NCBI RefSeq assembly: GCF_026625725.1
Contig: NZ_CP113060.1
Location: forward strand, 682,001-746,000
DNA: 64,000 nucleotides
From: Pseudomonas sp. SL4(2022)
GTDB lineage: Bacteria > Pseudomonadota > Gammaproteobacteria > Pseudomonadales > Pseudomonadaceae
Direction: 5' to 3'
The position numbers and the translations under genes are program-made. Below the pieces are notes generated by a model. That model had not been told where the DNA came from and did no database searches. It was given only the letters and a program-made list of their open reading frames with translations. Positions 36,865-46,571 of this stretch are shown here, one piece after another. Position 1 is the first letter of the stretch. Each line of letters starts with the position of its first letter.

Positions 36865-37947
36865 ATGTTTGAGAAGAGCAAAAAACCGCTGCTGCGCGCC
36901 CTCGTTGCCGCCCTTGGCTTTAGCGCCACATTGGGCGCATCTGCCGCCGATCCGTTGAAGGTCGGCTTTGTCTACATTGGCCCAATTGGCGACCACGGCT
37001 GGACTTACCAGCATGAGCAGGGCCGTCAGGCGGTGATCAAACAGCTCGGCGACCAGGTTGAAACCAGCTACGTGGAAAACGTCCCTGAAGGTGCGGACGC
37101 CGAGCGGGTGATTCGCAACATGGCCAAGGGTGGTTATGACCTGATCTTCACCACCTCGTTCGGCTATATGAACCCGACGCTGAAAGTGGCCAAGCAATTC
37201 CCCAAGCTGACCTTCGAGCACGCCACCGGCTACAAGCAGGACAAGAACCTCGGCACCTACCTGTCGCGCTCCTATGAAGGCCGTTACGTCGGCGGATACC
37301 TCGCGGCGAAGATGACCAAGACCAAGAAAGTCGGCTACGTCGCCTCCTTCCCGATCCCGGAAGTGATCCGCGACATCAACGCCATTCAACTGGCGCTGGA
37401 CAAGTACAACCCCGGCACTGAGATCAAGGTGGTATGGGTCAACTCCTGGTTCGATCCGGGCAAGGAGTCCGACGCAGCCAACGCGCTGATCGACCAAGGC
37501 GTGGACGTGATGTTCCAGCACACCGACAGCCCGGCACCGATCCAGACCGCCGAACGTCGCGGCGTGTATGCCGTGGGCTATGCCTCGGACATGGCGCACT
37601 TCGGGCCGAAGGCCGTGCTCACCTCGATCGTCAACGACTGGGGCCCGCACTACGTCAAATCCACTCAGGCCGTGATCGACGGCACCTGGAAATCCGAAGA
37701 TTTCTGGGGCGGCCTGACCGAAGAAACCATCAAACTGCCGATCAGCGATTTGGTGCCGGCGGACGTGAAAACCGAAGCCGAGCAGATCATCGCCGACATC
37801 AAGAGCGGCGCCTTCCACCCGTTTACCGGCCCGATCAAGGACCAGAGCGGCGTCGAGAAAATCCCGGCCGGCGTCGCCGCCACCAACGCCGAACTGGCCT
37901 CGATGAACTACTACGTGAAAAACGTGAAGGCTGAATTGCCCAAGTAA
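36865..37947 (+). CDS. BMP-family periplasmic nucleoside-binding protein
   Basis: A 360-residue protein. The signal peptide is about residues 1-27 (FSATLGASAADPL), with no lipobox. The mature part opens with KVGFVYIGPIGDHGWTYQHEQGR, the PnrA/BMP-family signature, and shows FTTSFGYMNP, TFEHATGY and YLSRSYEGRYVGGYLA. BMP proteins of this group bind purine nucleosides or nucleobases for the ABC importer encoded just upstream. The start at ATG 36865 has CGGAG 11 bases upstream. A terminator precedes the gene, pointing to separate expression. Confidence 0.93.
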   Translation: MFEKSKKPLLRALVAALGFSATLGASAADPLKVGFVYIGPIGDHGWTYQHEQGRQAVIKQLGDQVETSYVENVPEGADAERVIRNMAKGGYDLIFTTSFGYMNPTLKVAKQFPKLTFEHATGYKQDKNLGTYLSRSYEGRYVGGYLAAKMTKTKKVGYVASFPIPEVIRDINAIQLALDKYNPGTEIKVVWVNSWFDPGKESDAANALIDQGVDVMFQHTDSPAPIQTAERRGVYAVGYASDMAHFGPKAVLTSIVNDWGPHYVKSTQAVIDGTWKSEDFWGGLTEETIKLPISDLVPADVKTEAEQIIADIKSGAFHPFTGPIKDQSGVEKIPAGVAATNAELASMNYYVKNVKAELPK

Positions 37948-38047
37948 ACGTAGGGCTGTGGGAGGGGCTTTAGCCGCGAAAATCTGCCCCTTCCACACAT
38001 AACACCGATGCCGTCCCTGCCCTCTGACAGAACCGCATCAAAAGGGT

Positions 38048-38069
38048 GCCCCGTAAACGGGGCGCTCTT
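38048..38069 (+). terminator. Probable terminator after the BMP gene
   Basis: GCCCCGT-AA-ACGGGGC (38048-38054 with 38057-38063) is followed by a short T-rich stretch (GCTCTTATT). The T run is weak. Confidence 0.55.
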
Positions 38070-38120
38070 ATTCGCTGCCCTGGGTACGAGAAGACTCGCA
38101 GCAACATCCCGGAGCTTTTA

Positions 38121-39086
38121 ATGAACCGCCTGCCCATCATCGACATAGCCCCGCTCTACAGCGACGATCCATCCGCCTGGCCCGCCGTGGCCGAGCAGAT
38201 CGACCACGCCTGCCGCGAGTGGGGCTTTTTCTACATCACCGGTCACCCAATCAGCCCGGCACGTATCGCCGAGCTGCTGAGCGCCGCCAAGATGTTCTTC
38301 GCCCTACCGGCGGCCGAAAAGCTCAAGATCGACATCACCCAGACCGCTCATCACCGGGGTTATGGCGCGATTGCCACCGAGCAGCTGGACCCAAGCAAAC
38401 CGAGCGATCTCAAGGAAACCTTCGACATGGGTTTCCACATGGACCTGAATCATCCTGAAGTGCTGGCCGGCAAACCGCTGCGCGGCGCCAATCGGCATCC
38501 CGACCTGCCCGGTTGGGAAACCCTGATGGAACAGCACTACGCCGATATGCAGGCGCTGGCGCAAACCCTGCTGCGCGCCATGACGATCGCACTGGATATC
38601 GACCGCGACTTTTTCGACACGCGTTTTCATGAGCCGATCAGCGTGCTGCGCCTGATCCACTACCCACCGCGCCACACCGCCAGCAGTGCCGAACAGCAAG
38701 GCGCGGGTGAACACACCGATTACGGTTGCATCACCCTGCTCTACCAAGACGACGCCGGCGGCCTGCAAGTGCGCAACCGTGACGGTGAGTGGATTGATGC
38801 ACCGCCGATGGCCGACAGCTTTGTGGTGAACATCGGCGACATGCTCGCGCGCTGGAGCAACGACCGTTACACCTCAACCCCGCACCGGGTGATCAGCCCG
38901 CTGGGGGTGGACCGCTACGCCATGCCGTTCTTCGCCGAACCGCACCCGGACACCGAGATCAGCTGCCTGCCGAACTGTTCGGACGCCACCAACCCGCCCA
39001 AGTACCCGAGCGTAACCAGCGCCGAGTACCTGCTGTCGCGCTTTGCCGACACCTATGCGTATCGGCGGGACGAACAGGCGGGATGA
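38121..39086 (+). CDS. 2-oxoglutarate/Fe(II)-dependent oxygenase, isopenicillin N synthase family
   Basis: A 321-residue oxygenase. The N-terminal DIOX_N part begins LPIIDIAPLYS, and WGFFYITGHPI (34-44) is typical. The iron facial triad is H198 and D200 in EHTDYGCITLL and H255 in TPHRVISP, with R256 following. The substrate is not known; a purine or purine-derived base is plausible because it lies between a nucleoside transporter and adenine deaminase, and a similar pairing exists in P. aeruginosa to my recollection. CGGAG lies 6 bases before ATG 38121. Confidence 0.9.
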   Translation: MNRLPIIDIAPLYSDDPSAWPAVAEQIDHACREWGFFYITGHPISPARIAELLSAAKMFFALPAAEKLKIDITQTAHHRGYGAIATEQLDPSKPSDLKETFDMGFHMDLNHPEVLAGKPLRGANRHPDLPGWETLMEQHYADMQALAQTLLRAMTIALDIDRDFFDTRFHEPISVLRLIHYPPRHTASSAEQQGAGEHTDYGCITLLYQDDAGGLQVRNRDGEWIDAPPMADSFVVNIGDMLARWSNDRYTSTPHRVISPLGVDRYAMPFFAEPHPDTEISCLPNCSDATNPPKYPSVTSAEYLLSRFADTYAYRRDEQAG

Positions 39087-39118
39087 CCGTATGTAGGGTG
39101 TATCGGGGCGCGTAGCCG

Positions 39119-39202
39119 GTAGGGTGGATGACGCTTTTTCATCCACCATCTGCGGTACCAATTAGCCCGACTGGTGGACATAAAAAGCGATGTCCACCCT
39201 AC
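39119..39202. repeat. Palindromic repeat with two internal hairpins
   Basis: The arms GTAGGGTGGATGACGCTTTTT and the complement of AAAAAGCGATGTCCACCCTAC match at 18 of 21 positions (39119-39139 with 39182-39202). Each arm with its neighbour forms its own hairpin (GGTGGATGA/TCATCCACC and GGTGGACAT/ATGTCCACC). It fits a MITE-like or REP doublet. Confidence 0.75.
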
Positions 39203-39283
39203 ACAGAATCTACTTCTGCATCGCCTTTCAATTCGGCTAAATCTGACCAAGCAGTTAAACTTGCCAGCGATTACGCCTGATAA

Positions 39284-40243
<960 letters not shown>

Positions 40244-40252
40244 GCAAAATCA

Positions 40253-40310
40253 TCGCGGCTAAAGCCGCGCCCACAGTGCGTATAAGCTGTGGGCAGGGCT
40301 TCAGCCGCGA
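40253..40310. repeat. REP-type palindrome after the deaminase gene
   Basis: TCGCGGCT / AGCCGCGA (40253-40260 with 40303-40310) encloses CCCACAG / CTGTGGG. It is the same family as 28690-28742 and half-copy 37950-37975. It lies between converging genes and may serve as a terminator for both. Confidence 0.8.
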
Positions 40311-40321
40311 CAGATATAAAC

Positions 40322-40855
40322 TCAGTGATCCGGCTTGCGCCGCTTGCCGGTGACCATCGACAGCGGCAGGTTTTCCTTCAGGCGGTAGCTTTCAAACAGC
40401 GCCGCCGCGATATGCAGGCCCACCAGGGCCATCAGTGCGTTGGCGCAAAACTCATGAATCTCCTCGGGTAAATCTGCACCCCAGAAGTAGTCGACTTCCT
40501 CCATCAGAAAGCCGGTCACACCCAAGCCGAGCATCAGCAGCATCATGCCGATCATCACCAGCGCGCCCAGCGGGGAATGCCCCAAGCGGTGATAATCACG
40601 CCCACTGAGCAGTGCCCGCAGGTGTTCGGCCACACGCGCCCGGGTCGGCCAGAAGTCCGCCCAGCGCGCTGCCGGTGTGCCGATAAAACCCCACACCAGG
40701 CGGATCGCCAGCCAGGCCACGGCGTAGTAACCGAACCAGCGGTGCCAGTTCTCGCCCTCTTCGGTGAAGAAGTAATTGGCCAGAAAAGCGCTCGCCAGAG
40801 ACCAGTGGAACAGCCTGACCAGCGGGTCCCAGAGGCGTGTGGTCGAACTGTTCAT
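40322..40855 (-). CDS. Cytochrome b561-type membrane protein
   Basis: A 177-residue four-helix di-haem b protein. Haem-ligand candidates are H17 (LFHWS), H38 (NWHRWFG), H134 (EEIHEF) and H148 (VGLHIAA), the usual spacing for the bacterial cytochrome b561 group. It would pass electrons across the inner membrane. Its ATG overlaps the TGA of the upstream PepSY gene (TGATG), so the two are made together, a common pair in which the PepSY protein is periplasmic. It belongs to the minus-strand metal/redox island. Confidence 0.93.
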   Translation of the reverse strand: MNSSTTRLWDPLVRLFHWSLASAFLANYFFTEEGENWHRWFGYYAVAWLAIRLVWGFIGTPAARWADFWPTRARVAEHLRALLSGRDYHRLGHSPLGALVMIGMMLLMLGLGVTGFLMEEVDYFWGADLPEEIHEFCANALMALVGLHIAAALFESYRLKENLPLSMVTGKRRKPDH

Positions 40856-41121
40856 CAGTCTTCAACGCCGCCTTTAATGACCTTGCCGCTGACCGGATCG
40901 AAGTAGATTTCGACCTTCTGGCCGTCTTTGTTGAAGCCGTAGATTTCGTAGCAGTTGCCGCCGGTGACTTTGAACTTCTTGATCTCGTAACCCTGGGCTT
41001 TGAGGTCGGCCTGAAATTTATCCTGATCCTGCCACTGCGCCTTGTCGGCGGTGGTGCATTGGGTGGCGGCGAAGGTCAGCGGGCTGGCCAGTACCAGAGA
41101 CAGCAGAAGCAATTTGCGCAT
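40855..41121 (-). CDS. Small periplasmic PepSY domain protein
   Basis: An 88-residue exported protein with a signal peptide (residues 1-18, LLLLSLVLASPLTFAA). The rest is a single PepSY-like domain: FQADLKAQGYEIKKFKVTGGNCYEIYGFNKDGQKVEIYFDPVSG, which is its signature. Two cysteines (QCTT and GNCYE) could form a disulfide. It is coupled to the cytochrome b561 gene and possibly gives ligand or substrate specificity to it. Confidence 0.92.
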   Translation of the reverse strand: MRKLLLLSLVLASPLTFAATQCTTADKAQWQDQDKFQADLKAQGYEIKKFKVTGGNCYEIYGFNKDGQKVEIYFDPVSGKVIKGGVED

Positions 41122-41377
41122 GGTGAAGTCCTCGTGATGCAGGGGAAGTTGTGTGTCTGCGGGGACTACTGTCGCGCGGCAAGCTTAAGGCTGTATTAGG
41201 TCATGTCCTTGTCGTTCAAACGCCTCAACGGCTCATGGCCTAACGGCAGACGGTGTTGCTAATAGAGACCGGGTATCAACCCATGGTCGGCCAGCGCCGA
41301 TCAGCGGCGATACCCGCTCTGCACCCTTGAATGCCGCCCGAGACGGAACAATCGAGCGGCACCTGCCCACCATCCCG

Positions 41378-41668
41378 TTATTTGGACATCCAGGTAATCA
41401 CCGCTTTGTAATCCTCAGCCGAGCAGTCCATGCACAGACCGCGCGCCGGCATGGCATTAAAACCCTCGGTCACGTGCTTGACCAAGGTATCCGTGCCCTG
41501 AGCCAGGCGCGGCTGCCAAGCAGCGGCATCGCCCTTTTTCGGCGCGGTTGGCAACTGGCCGTTATGGCACATGCCGCAGGAGCGGTTAAACACCGCCTCA
41601 GGATCTTGCGCGGCTTGTACCGAGCCCATCGACAGCAGAGCAAACGTCAGCACGACAACTTTCTTCAT
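41378..41668 (-). CDS. Cytochrome c5-like periplasmic monohaem protein
   Basis: A 96-residue exported c-type cytochrome. The signal peptide is residues 1-19. The haem-binding motif CGMCH (C31, C34, H35) is present, with M73 (NAMPARG) as the likely distal ligand and a second cysteine pair C79/C82 (LCMDC), typical of the cytochrome c5 fold. It is a soluble electron carrier between membrane redox proteins. It lies upstream of the PepSY/b561 pair in the same orientation, after a 256-base gap. Confidence 0.93.
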   Translation of the reverse strand: MKKVVVLTFALLSMGSVQAAQDPEAVFNRSCGMCHNGQLPTAPKKGDAAAWQPRLAQGTDTLVKHVTEGFNAMPARGLCMDCSAEDYKAVITWMSK

Positions 41669-41991
41669 ATCAGGACCTCATCGGTTTACGTGTTGTTATA
41701 GGTATCCAGCAGATACACAGGCAGCCGATCACCCTCGACCAGACTGTGGGTGCCCTGTAGATCAAGAGAAAAGAGGGCTCTCCCCTGAGGGAGAGCCGCT
41801 TACCGAGCCTTGGCCGATAAAGAGACCTTCGGGCTTAACCGTGGATGCCCAGACAAGGCAAATTCCTACCCGAAGTCCGTCCATCCTATGGGCAGCCTGG
41901 CAGCCCCTCAACTGCGACAACCTGCCACAACCGCTCGCCATCAGTCCGGATGCTGGCACCTGCGCCAACCTGCGTCAGGCTGTCGCAGCGC
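41669..41991. other. Intergenic region with a terminator, otherwise nothing recognised
   Basis: The upstream region of the cytochrome c gene and downstream region of the hypothetical gene at 41992. The only clear element is the hairpin at 41776-41797. Confidence 0.4.
41764..41797 (-). terminator. Terminator for the leftward gene at 41992
   Basis: GGCTCTCCC-CTGA-GGGAGAGCC (9-base stem, 41776-41784 with 41789-41797), followed on the minus strand by TCTTTTCTCTTGA. Confidence 0.75.
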
Positions 41992-42540
41992 TTATTCAGG
42001 AATCCGCAACCAACGGCGAAAACCCGCAACACCACTGCGACTCAACGGAGACCAGGCAAAGTCGAACCGTGCTGGCGGCAACACCTGAACATCGCCCCCA
42101 AGCCCAACGCCATCGTGCTTCCAATCCACCAGTGTCATCGGCTGAGCAGAGCAGGCCAACAGGATGCCCTGCGCCGAACTGGCATCACTGTTGACCCAGC
42201 GCGCTGCCGCTGCTGAAAGCAGGCTCTCCACCTGTTCAGCGCTGACCTTGGAGGCATATTCAGACAGCAACAACCAACGGCACACACTGATGTGGAAGGT
42301 CCAATCCTGGGCGGGTTGGCGGCGGTAGGCCCAGACCATAAAACGCCGGAACAGGTTTAGCCCCTCCGGCGGATCGAGCTTGAGCAGCGACGGGCACAGG
42401 TCGTACACCAGGTGCCAGTATGGGAGCAGCTTGGCATCCAGCGCGATGAACGAGCGCGCGTTGCTGGGGTAATCCGGGAAAATCCGTTCGTTGACGATGC
42501 GCCTGTGCACAGGCAACGCCCGACTTTTGGATGAGTGCAT
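41992..42540 (-). CDS. Conserved-looking hypothetical protein
   Basis: A 182-residue soluble-looking protein with no signal peptide or membrane segment. It is tryptophan- and leucine-rich (YWHLVYDLCPSLLKLD, FRRFMVWAYRRQPAQDWTF, ISVCRWLLLSEYASKV), suggesting a helical fold. I recognise no domain. A terminator follows it, and codon use resembles neighbouring genes. A second leftward frame overlaps its first half, but this frame is longer and ends just before the terminator. Role unknown. Confidence 0.55.
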   Translation of the reverse strand: MHSSKSRALPVHRRIVNERIFPDYPSNARSFIALDAKLLPYWHLVYDLCPSLLKLDPPEGLNLFRRFMVWAYRRQPAQDWTFHISVCRWLLLSEYASKVSAEQVESLLSAAAARWVNSDASSAQGILLACSAQPMTLVDWKHDGVGLGGDVQVLPPARFDFAWSPLSRSGVAGFRRWLRIPE

Positions 42541-42629
42541 GATTCACGCTCCTTGCCATACAGGGTTGTCGATCGTCTTGGACCGGCAACACACAGCGGT
42601 GGAGCCCAATAGGGCTCCGCTCGAGACGC

Positions 42630-43007
42630 TTAACCAAGCGCTGACGGCGGTGCGCGTGACTGTGCAGCTGGAAAACGCAATATCAACAGCAGCGGCCGCT
42701 CAGACAGTGGCTGCGACGTCTGACGCTGCACGGTGATACGTAAATAGCCCCAGTCCTGGCTATCCAGAGCCGGGCTGTTGATCAGCAGTGAACAATAGCC
42801 ACATGCATCCAACTTGGACGTATGTGGCAATTCGGCAACCGGGGCGGGCACCTGCGCCATGCCGTCATGGCAGGCCAACTCGCTCAGCCACGACCAATCC
42901 TGCGTGTCAGTACGCAGTTGGGAAAACAGTGGTGCCAAGACAATCAGGGCGAGCGCCAGCAACCCGAGTCGAGACCCGAACCATCGCCCCCGCGCCGACA
43001 TGAGCAT
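42630..43007 (-). CDS. DUF2946-type small membrane protein (paralogue 1)
   Basis: A 125-residue protein with one N-terminal membrane segment (RLGLLALALIVLAPLFSQL). An extracytoplasmic part contains ELACHDGMAQV and LDACGYCSLL; the CGYC pair in a CxYC-x-L setting is the mark of DUF2946 proteins, which accompany TonB receptors and copper genes. The ATG at 43007 touches the stop of the copper-uptake-associated gene, so they form one translational unit. Probable metal-binding or receptor-accessory function; unproven. Confidence 0.75.
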   Translation of the reverse strand: MLMSARGRWFGSRLGLLALALIVLAPLFSQLRTDTQDWSWLSELACHDGMAQVPAPVAELPHTSKLDACGYCSLLINSPALDSQDWGYLRITVQRQTSQPLSERPLLLILRFPAAQSRAPPSALG

Positions 43008-43516
43008 CAGTGTGCCGGCTGCTCGGCGTGGTGAGCGGCTGCTCCATCTGTTCTCACCAGCCCTTGGAATAGCCCGAACTGGCTGCGCCGCTGCGGTGTA
43101 AGCGCGGCCTCTGCAGCCAGCACTGCCTGATTGAGCGGCTGGGCTTGCTCGATGGGTACACCGGCATCCTGCAGGGTGGCCAGGTCAAGCAAGGCATCAC
43201 CGGCGCACATTACAACCCGCCAGCCTGTAGCAGACTGTTTGAGCAGCGCCCGCCCACCGTGGTCACCTTGCGTCCAGCCAGCCACTGCATGGCTGCCCAC
43301 CACGGTGATGGGGGCGACTTCCAGCACTGAACCGGACTTCTCCCAGGTATGTTTCATCAGTTGCTCGATGGCCTGCTGCTGATCCGCGGCACTGACCAGT
43401 ACGCTGCAACACAACAGGCTGCTGAAAACGGCAAAGATCTTTGCTACGCGACTCAAGCGTAAAGAAACCTTCGTAGCGATTGATTTTTTCTGTGTAGGGG
43501 ACATACGACACTCCAC
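43007..43516 (-). CDS. Copper uptake system-associated periplasmic protein
   Basis: A 169-residue exported protein with signal segment VAKIFAVFSSLLCCSVLVSAADQ. The conserved core is IEQLMKHTWEKSGSVLEVAPITVVGSHAVAGWTQGDHGGRALL and GWRVVMCAGDALLDL, which I recognise from proteins annotated as copper-uptake-associated next to OprC-type loci. The C-terminus is histidine-containing (AAHHAEQPAH). It lies 46 bases downstream of a TonB receptor gene, same strand. Its biochemical role is unknown. Confidence 0.8.
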   Translation of the reverse strand: MECRMSPTQKKSIATKVSLRLSRVAKIFAVFSSLLCCSVLVSAADQQQAIEQLMKHTWEKSGSVLEVAPITVVGSHAVAGWTQGDHGGRALLKQSATGWRVVMCAGDALLDLATLQDAGVPIEQAQPLNQAVLAAEAALTPQRRSQFGLFQGLVRTDGAAAHHAEQPAH

Positions 43517-43562
43517 ATATTCTTGTTGGCTGCGACCGCCGCAAAGCAGCCGCAGCTCCGAT

Positions 43563-45539
43563 TCAGAAACCCATCTTCACGCCCAGCTGGGCCGACGTAC
43601 CCGGCATGGGGTAACCCGTGCGATAGGCGTAATTACGGTCGAACAGGTTTTCCAGCGCCACGAAGACCTCGCCCACATCACCAAACTGCGGGACGGCATG
43701 GCCGACGCGCAGGTTGACCACGGTGAAGCTGTCAACCTGAGCAAAGTTACTTGCGCCTTCAACACGCTCCTGCTGCAGCACATACATGGCGCTCTGGTAC
43801 TGCGCATCGGCACTCAAGCGCCAAGGACCGGACTCGTAGGTGGTGCCCACCGACAACGAACGTTTCGGCGCGTAGGGCAGCGTCTTCAAGTCTGGATCAA
43901 GCCAGGTGAAACCAACAAAACTGCTCCAGTTCTGGTTCCAGCGCTGCTGCCAGGTGGCCTCTGCACCGCGTATCGCGTAATCACCCAAGTTGACGTAAGC
44001 TGGTTGTGAAACCGCGGGTGGAAAGGCAAACAGGTAGCGATCCTGAATCTTGTCCTTGAACACGGCCAGATCTAGAGTGGTTCCCGTAAAGGGGTTGAAC
44101 TTGACGCCCAATTCTTGGTGATCCAGCTGCTCTGGCTCCAGCTCTTCCCAGGTCTTGCCCAGCGCAGGAATCAGATGCGACAACACCGACGTCTCCAGGC
44201 CTGGGTAGTTGATGCCGCGCGAGACATTGGCGCGAAACTCCACATCGGTGGTCGACAGCAACACACCGGCATGCGGCGCAGTGGCACTGTCGTAGACGTT
44301 GTGGTCGTAACTACGAATGCCGGCAGATGGCGTCAGCGTCCAATCCTGATTCAGTTCGATGGCCTGGCTCAGGGCTACGTGTGGTGAAACAACCCGCAAC
44401 GTGGGCGTATTAAACTTATCGCGCGGAGCGGGGGCGATGCGTTTGAAGGCCACATCACCCTCGGTTTCGTCGATATCCAGCCCCAAAGCCACTTCACCGC
44501 CACGCCATGGCTGCAGGCTCTCTTCCCAGCGCACGCCCTGCATGCTGAAACTGGTGATGGTTTCGCCATCGAGCCCCGGCTGTTCAAGCTGACTGCCACG
44601 GCCCTGGTTTTGATAGACCTTCACACTGCCTTGCGCCAGCTCGTAGTCATGCGCCAGCGACAACGCGACCAGCGTGCCACGGGTCAGAAACTCGCCCGTT
44701 TTTGTCGCCGGCAGCCCTTTCTGTCCGGGATCGGAAGCCAGGTTATCGGCATGCAAGGCCAGCGCGCTGGCCGACCAGTTGTCACTGAACTGATAACCGA
44801 TGCGCCCCATTGCGTTGCTCAGACGGCCCTCACCATCTGGCCGATCACCTTCCGAACGCGCGGTACCTTGGGCCAGTGAGTAATCCCAGGCACCGCTGCG
44901 ACCGGTCAGTGAAGCCTGCTCGGTAAAAGTACGGGCGCTGCCGCCGGTCAGTTGCAACTCGCCATGCTGGTTATCGCCTACGGCTGCCACCTGAGGGGTC
45001 AGATCAATCGCTGCAAAGGTATTGCCGAACTTCTGCGGTTGCGGCCCCTTGTACACACCAATGCTCTGCATACCGTTGATGGGCAGCAGATCGAGCAATG
45101 GGTGGTTCCACACCGGCATGTAAAACGGAATACCGTCGATGTAGGTCTTGATCTCGCTGCCTGGACGGCTGGCGCCCAAACCGCGGATATACACCGCCCC
45201 ACCTTCGGCACCTCCAAAGGCACCCACCGGGTTGAAGCGGGAAACGGTCACACCTGGCGTACGGCGTAATGCCGATGACAGATCCAGTGCATTCAAATCA
45301 CGGATCTGCTGCTGACCAACCACCGTGCTCAGGCTGCCAAACGCATCCACATGGTTAGCATCAATCACAGACGAGCCAATCACCATAGAGCTCGGCAGCT
45401 CTATCGCGGTTTCAGCCGCGCTCGCCACAGATGCGGCCCCGCACAACACCAACAAAGCCCCATAACCGGCACTTTTCCCCGAGCGACTGACAGCCGCTGA
45501 TAACGCAGCAGAGGGCATTCCTGTTTTCATGAGCAACAA
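43563..45539 (-). CDS. TonB-dependent outer-membrane receptor 1
   Basis: A 658-residue receptor. The signal peptide region ends near VASAAETA. The plug domain (about 50-190) includes ALDLSSALRRTPGVTVSRFN and VYIRGLGASRPGSEIKTYIDGIPFYMP; the barrel ends in the aromatic LGVKMGF. There is no N-terminal signalling extension, so it does not control a sigma factor. The adjacent copper-associated and DUF2946 genes suggest copper or a metal chelate as substrate, but sequence does not prove it. The start may be the second methionine (residue 4 or 8). Confidence 0.92.
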   Translation of the reverse strand: MLLMKTGMPSAALSAAVSRSGKSAGYGALLVLCGAASVASAAETAIELPSSMVIGSSVIDANHVDAFGSLSTVVGQQQIRDLNALDLSSALRRTPGVTVSRFNPVGAFGGAEGGAVYIRGLGASRPGSEIKTYIDGIPFYMPVWNHPLLDLLPINGMQSIGVYKGPQPQKFGNTFAAIDLTPQVAAVGDNQHGELQLTGGSARTFTEQASLTGRSGAWDYSLAQGTARSEGDRPDGEGRLSNAMGRIGYQFSDNWSASALALHADNLASDPGQKGLPATKTGEFLTRGTLVALSLAHDYELAQGSVKVYQNQGRGSQLEQPGLDGETITSFSMQGVRWEESLQPWRGGEVALGLDIDETEGDVAFKRIAPAPRDKFNTPTLRVVSPHVALSQAIELNQDWTLTPSAGIRSYDHNVYDSATAPHAGVLLSTTDVEFRANVSRGINYPGLETSVLSHLIPALGKTWEELEPEQLDHQELGVKFNPFTGTTLDLAVFKDKIQDRYLFAFPPAVSQPAYVNLGDYAIRGAEATWQQRWNQNWSSFVGFTWLDPDLKTLPYAPKRSLSVGTTYESGPWRLSADAQYQSAMYVLQQERVEGASNFAQVDSFTVVNLRVGHAVPQFGDVGEVFVALENLFDRNYAYRTGYPMPGTSAQLGVKMGF

Positions 45540-45627
45540 CTTCCACGCAAAAAGTGATGGCTGCTCGTCCTACTGCGAACATACGCAGACAGACGGAGTC
45601 AGCCTGAAAGGATTCACGACGAAGAAG

Positions 45628-46059
45628 CTATCGAGGGGAGGCCCGAGGGCTGAGTGAAGGCCACAGATAACGCGGCGGCGGTTGCGGCCAGCTGCGTACA
45701 AAAACCGGGACACTGCTTGCCCCGGCCAGAGAGTAGAACGCCGAGGCAGCATAATGGCTGGCGATAGCAGCAGTAAAAGACGAACACAGCGGGCAACTCA
45801 GCTGCGCAACACTGTCCTGCGTCTGGTCTGACCCACCGGGATCGGGACTGATATCACTTCCACTCACCAGCGAGCAAAAGCCACTATTCAGGCCACTCAA
45901 GGCTAGCCCGCTCATCTGCCCATGGTGTAAACCACAGGCAAACAACACTAGCAGGATGCCGATAACCAGCCCCCAGCTGATCGCTTTACGCTCAGCGCAC
46001 ACGACAGACACCAGCCCAGAGCGAGCGGTGCTGCGGCGCTCCAGCGCCTGACTGATCAT
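45628..46059 (-). CDS. DUF2946-type small membrane protein (paralogue 2)
   Basis: A 143-residue protein with one membrane segment (WGLVIGILLVLFACGLHHGQ). Then the motif HGQMSGLALSGLNSGFCS, a CPLC pair (QLSCPLCSSF), a second hydrophobic stretch and the C-terminal motif RYLWPSLSPRASPR. DUF2946 family by these features. Its ATG overlaps the stop of the PCuAC chaperone gene by one base (TGATG), linking it to copper handling. HGQM and CPLC are candidate metal ligands. Confidence 0.82.
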   Translation of the reverse strand: MISQALERRSTARSGLVSVVCAERKAISWGLVIGILLVLFACGLHHGQMSGLALSGLNSGFCSLVSGSDISPDPGGSDQTQDSVAQLSCPLCSSFTAAIASHYAASAFYSLAGASSVPVFVRSWPQPPPRYLWPSLSPRASPR

Positions 46060-46541
46060 CAGTGCTGGTGCTGACCTTCACCGTGTGCACTGCCCTCAGG
46101 CGCATCCTTGTGCACGGCAATTTCCACGTCGACTTTGCCGGCCTTCTCGAAGGTCAGGGTCAGCGGAAAGCGCTCGCCGTCCTTGGCCTGCTGCTTCAGG
46201 TTGAACAGCATGACGTGGTAGCCCATCGGTTCGAACTTCACTTCACCACCGGCAGGAATCGCCACGTTCTGTACCTGCTGCATTTTCATCAGACCATCCG
46301 CGTGGATGTGTTCGTGCAGTTCGGCCTTGCCGGCCACCGGGGTGCTGGCGCTGAGCAGGCGATCGGCGTCGTTACCTTTGTTGTGCACCACAAAATAAGC
46401 GGCTGCTGTGGGCGCTACGGCCGGCATCTCACGGGACCAGGGGTGCTCGATGTGCAGGTTGCCGACGCTGTAGTCGTGCGCTTGCACCAACAGCGCCGGC
46501 AGCATCAGGGACAGACCAAGCAGGGTTTTCTTCAGCATCAT
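46059..46541 (-). CDS. PCuAC periplasmic copper(I) chaperone
   Basis: A 160-residue exported chaperone with signal peptide to about residue 21 (LVQAHD). It carries a perfect H-X10-M-X21-H-X-M copper(I) motif: H76, M87, H109 and M111. Further histidines (HEHIH, and a GEGQHQH tail) may add binding sites. Family members deliver copper to cytochrome oxidase or to uptake systems. Its position between a TonB receptor (30 bases upstream) and a DUF2946 gene suggests service of copper import in this cluster. The ATG is preceded by a CAAGGAGG site. Confidence 0.95.
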   Translation of the reverse strand: MMLKKTLLGLSLMLPALLVQAHDYSVGNLHIEHPWSREMPAVAPTAAAYFVVHNKGNDADRLLSASTPVAGKAELHEHIHADGLMKMQQVQNVAIPAGGEVKFEPMGYHVMLFNLKQQAKDGERFPLTLTFEKAGKVDVEIAVHKDAPEGSAHGEGQHQH

Positions 46542-46571
46542 GGGTGTTGCCTCCTTGTAGGAAAACGAAAG

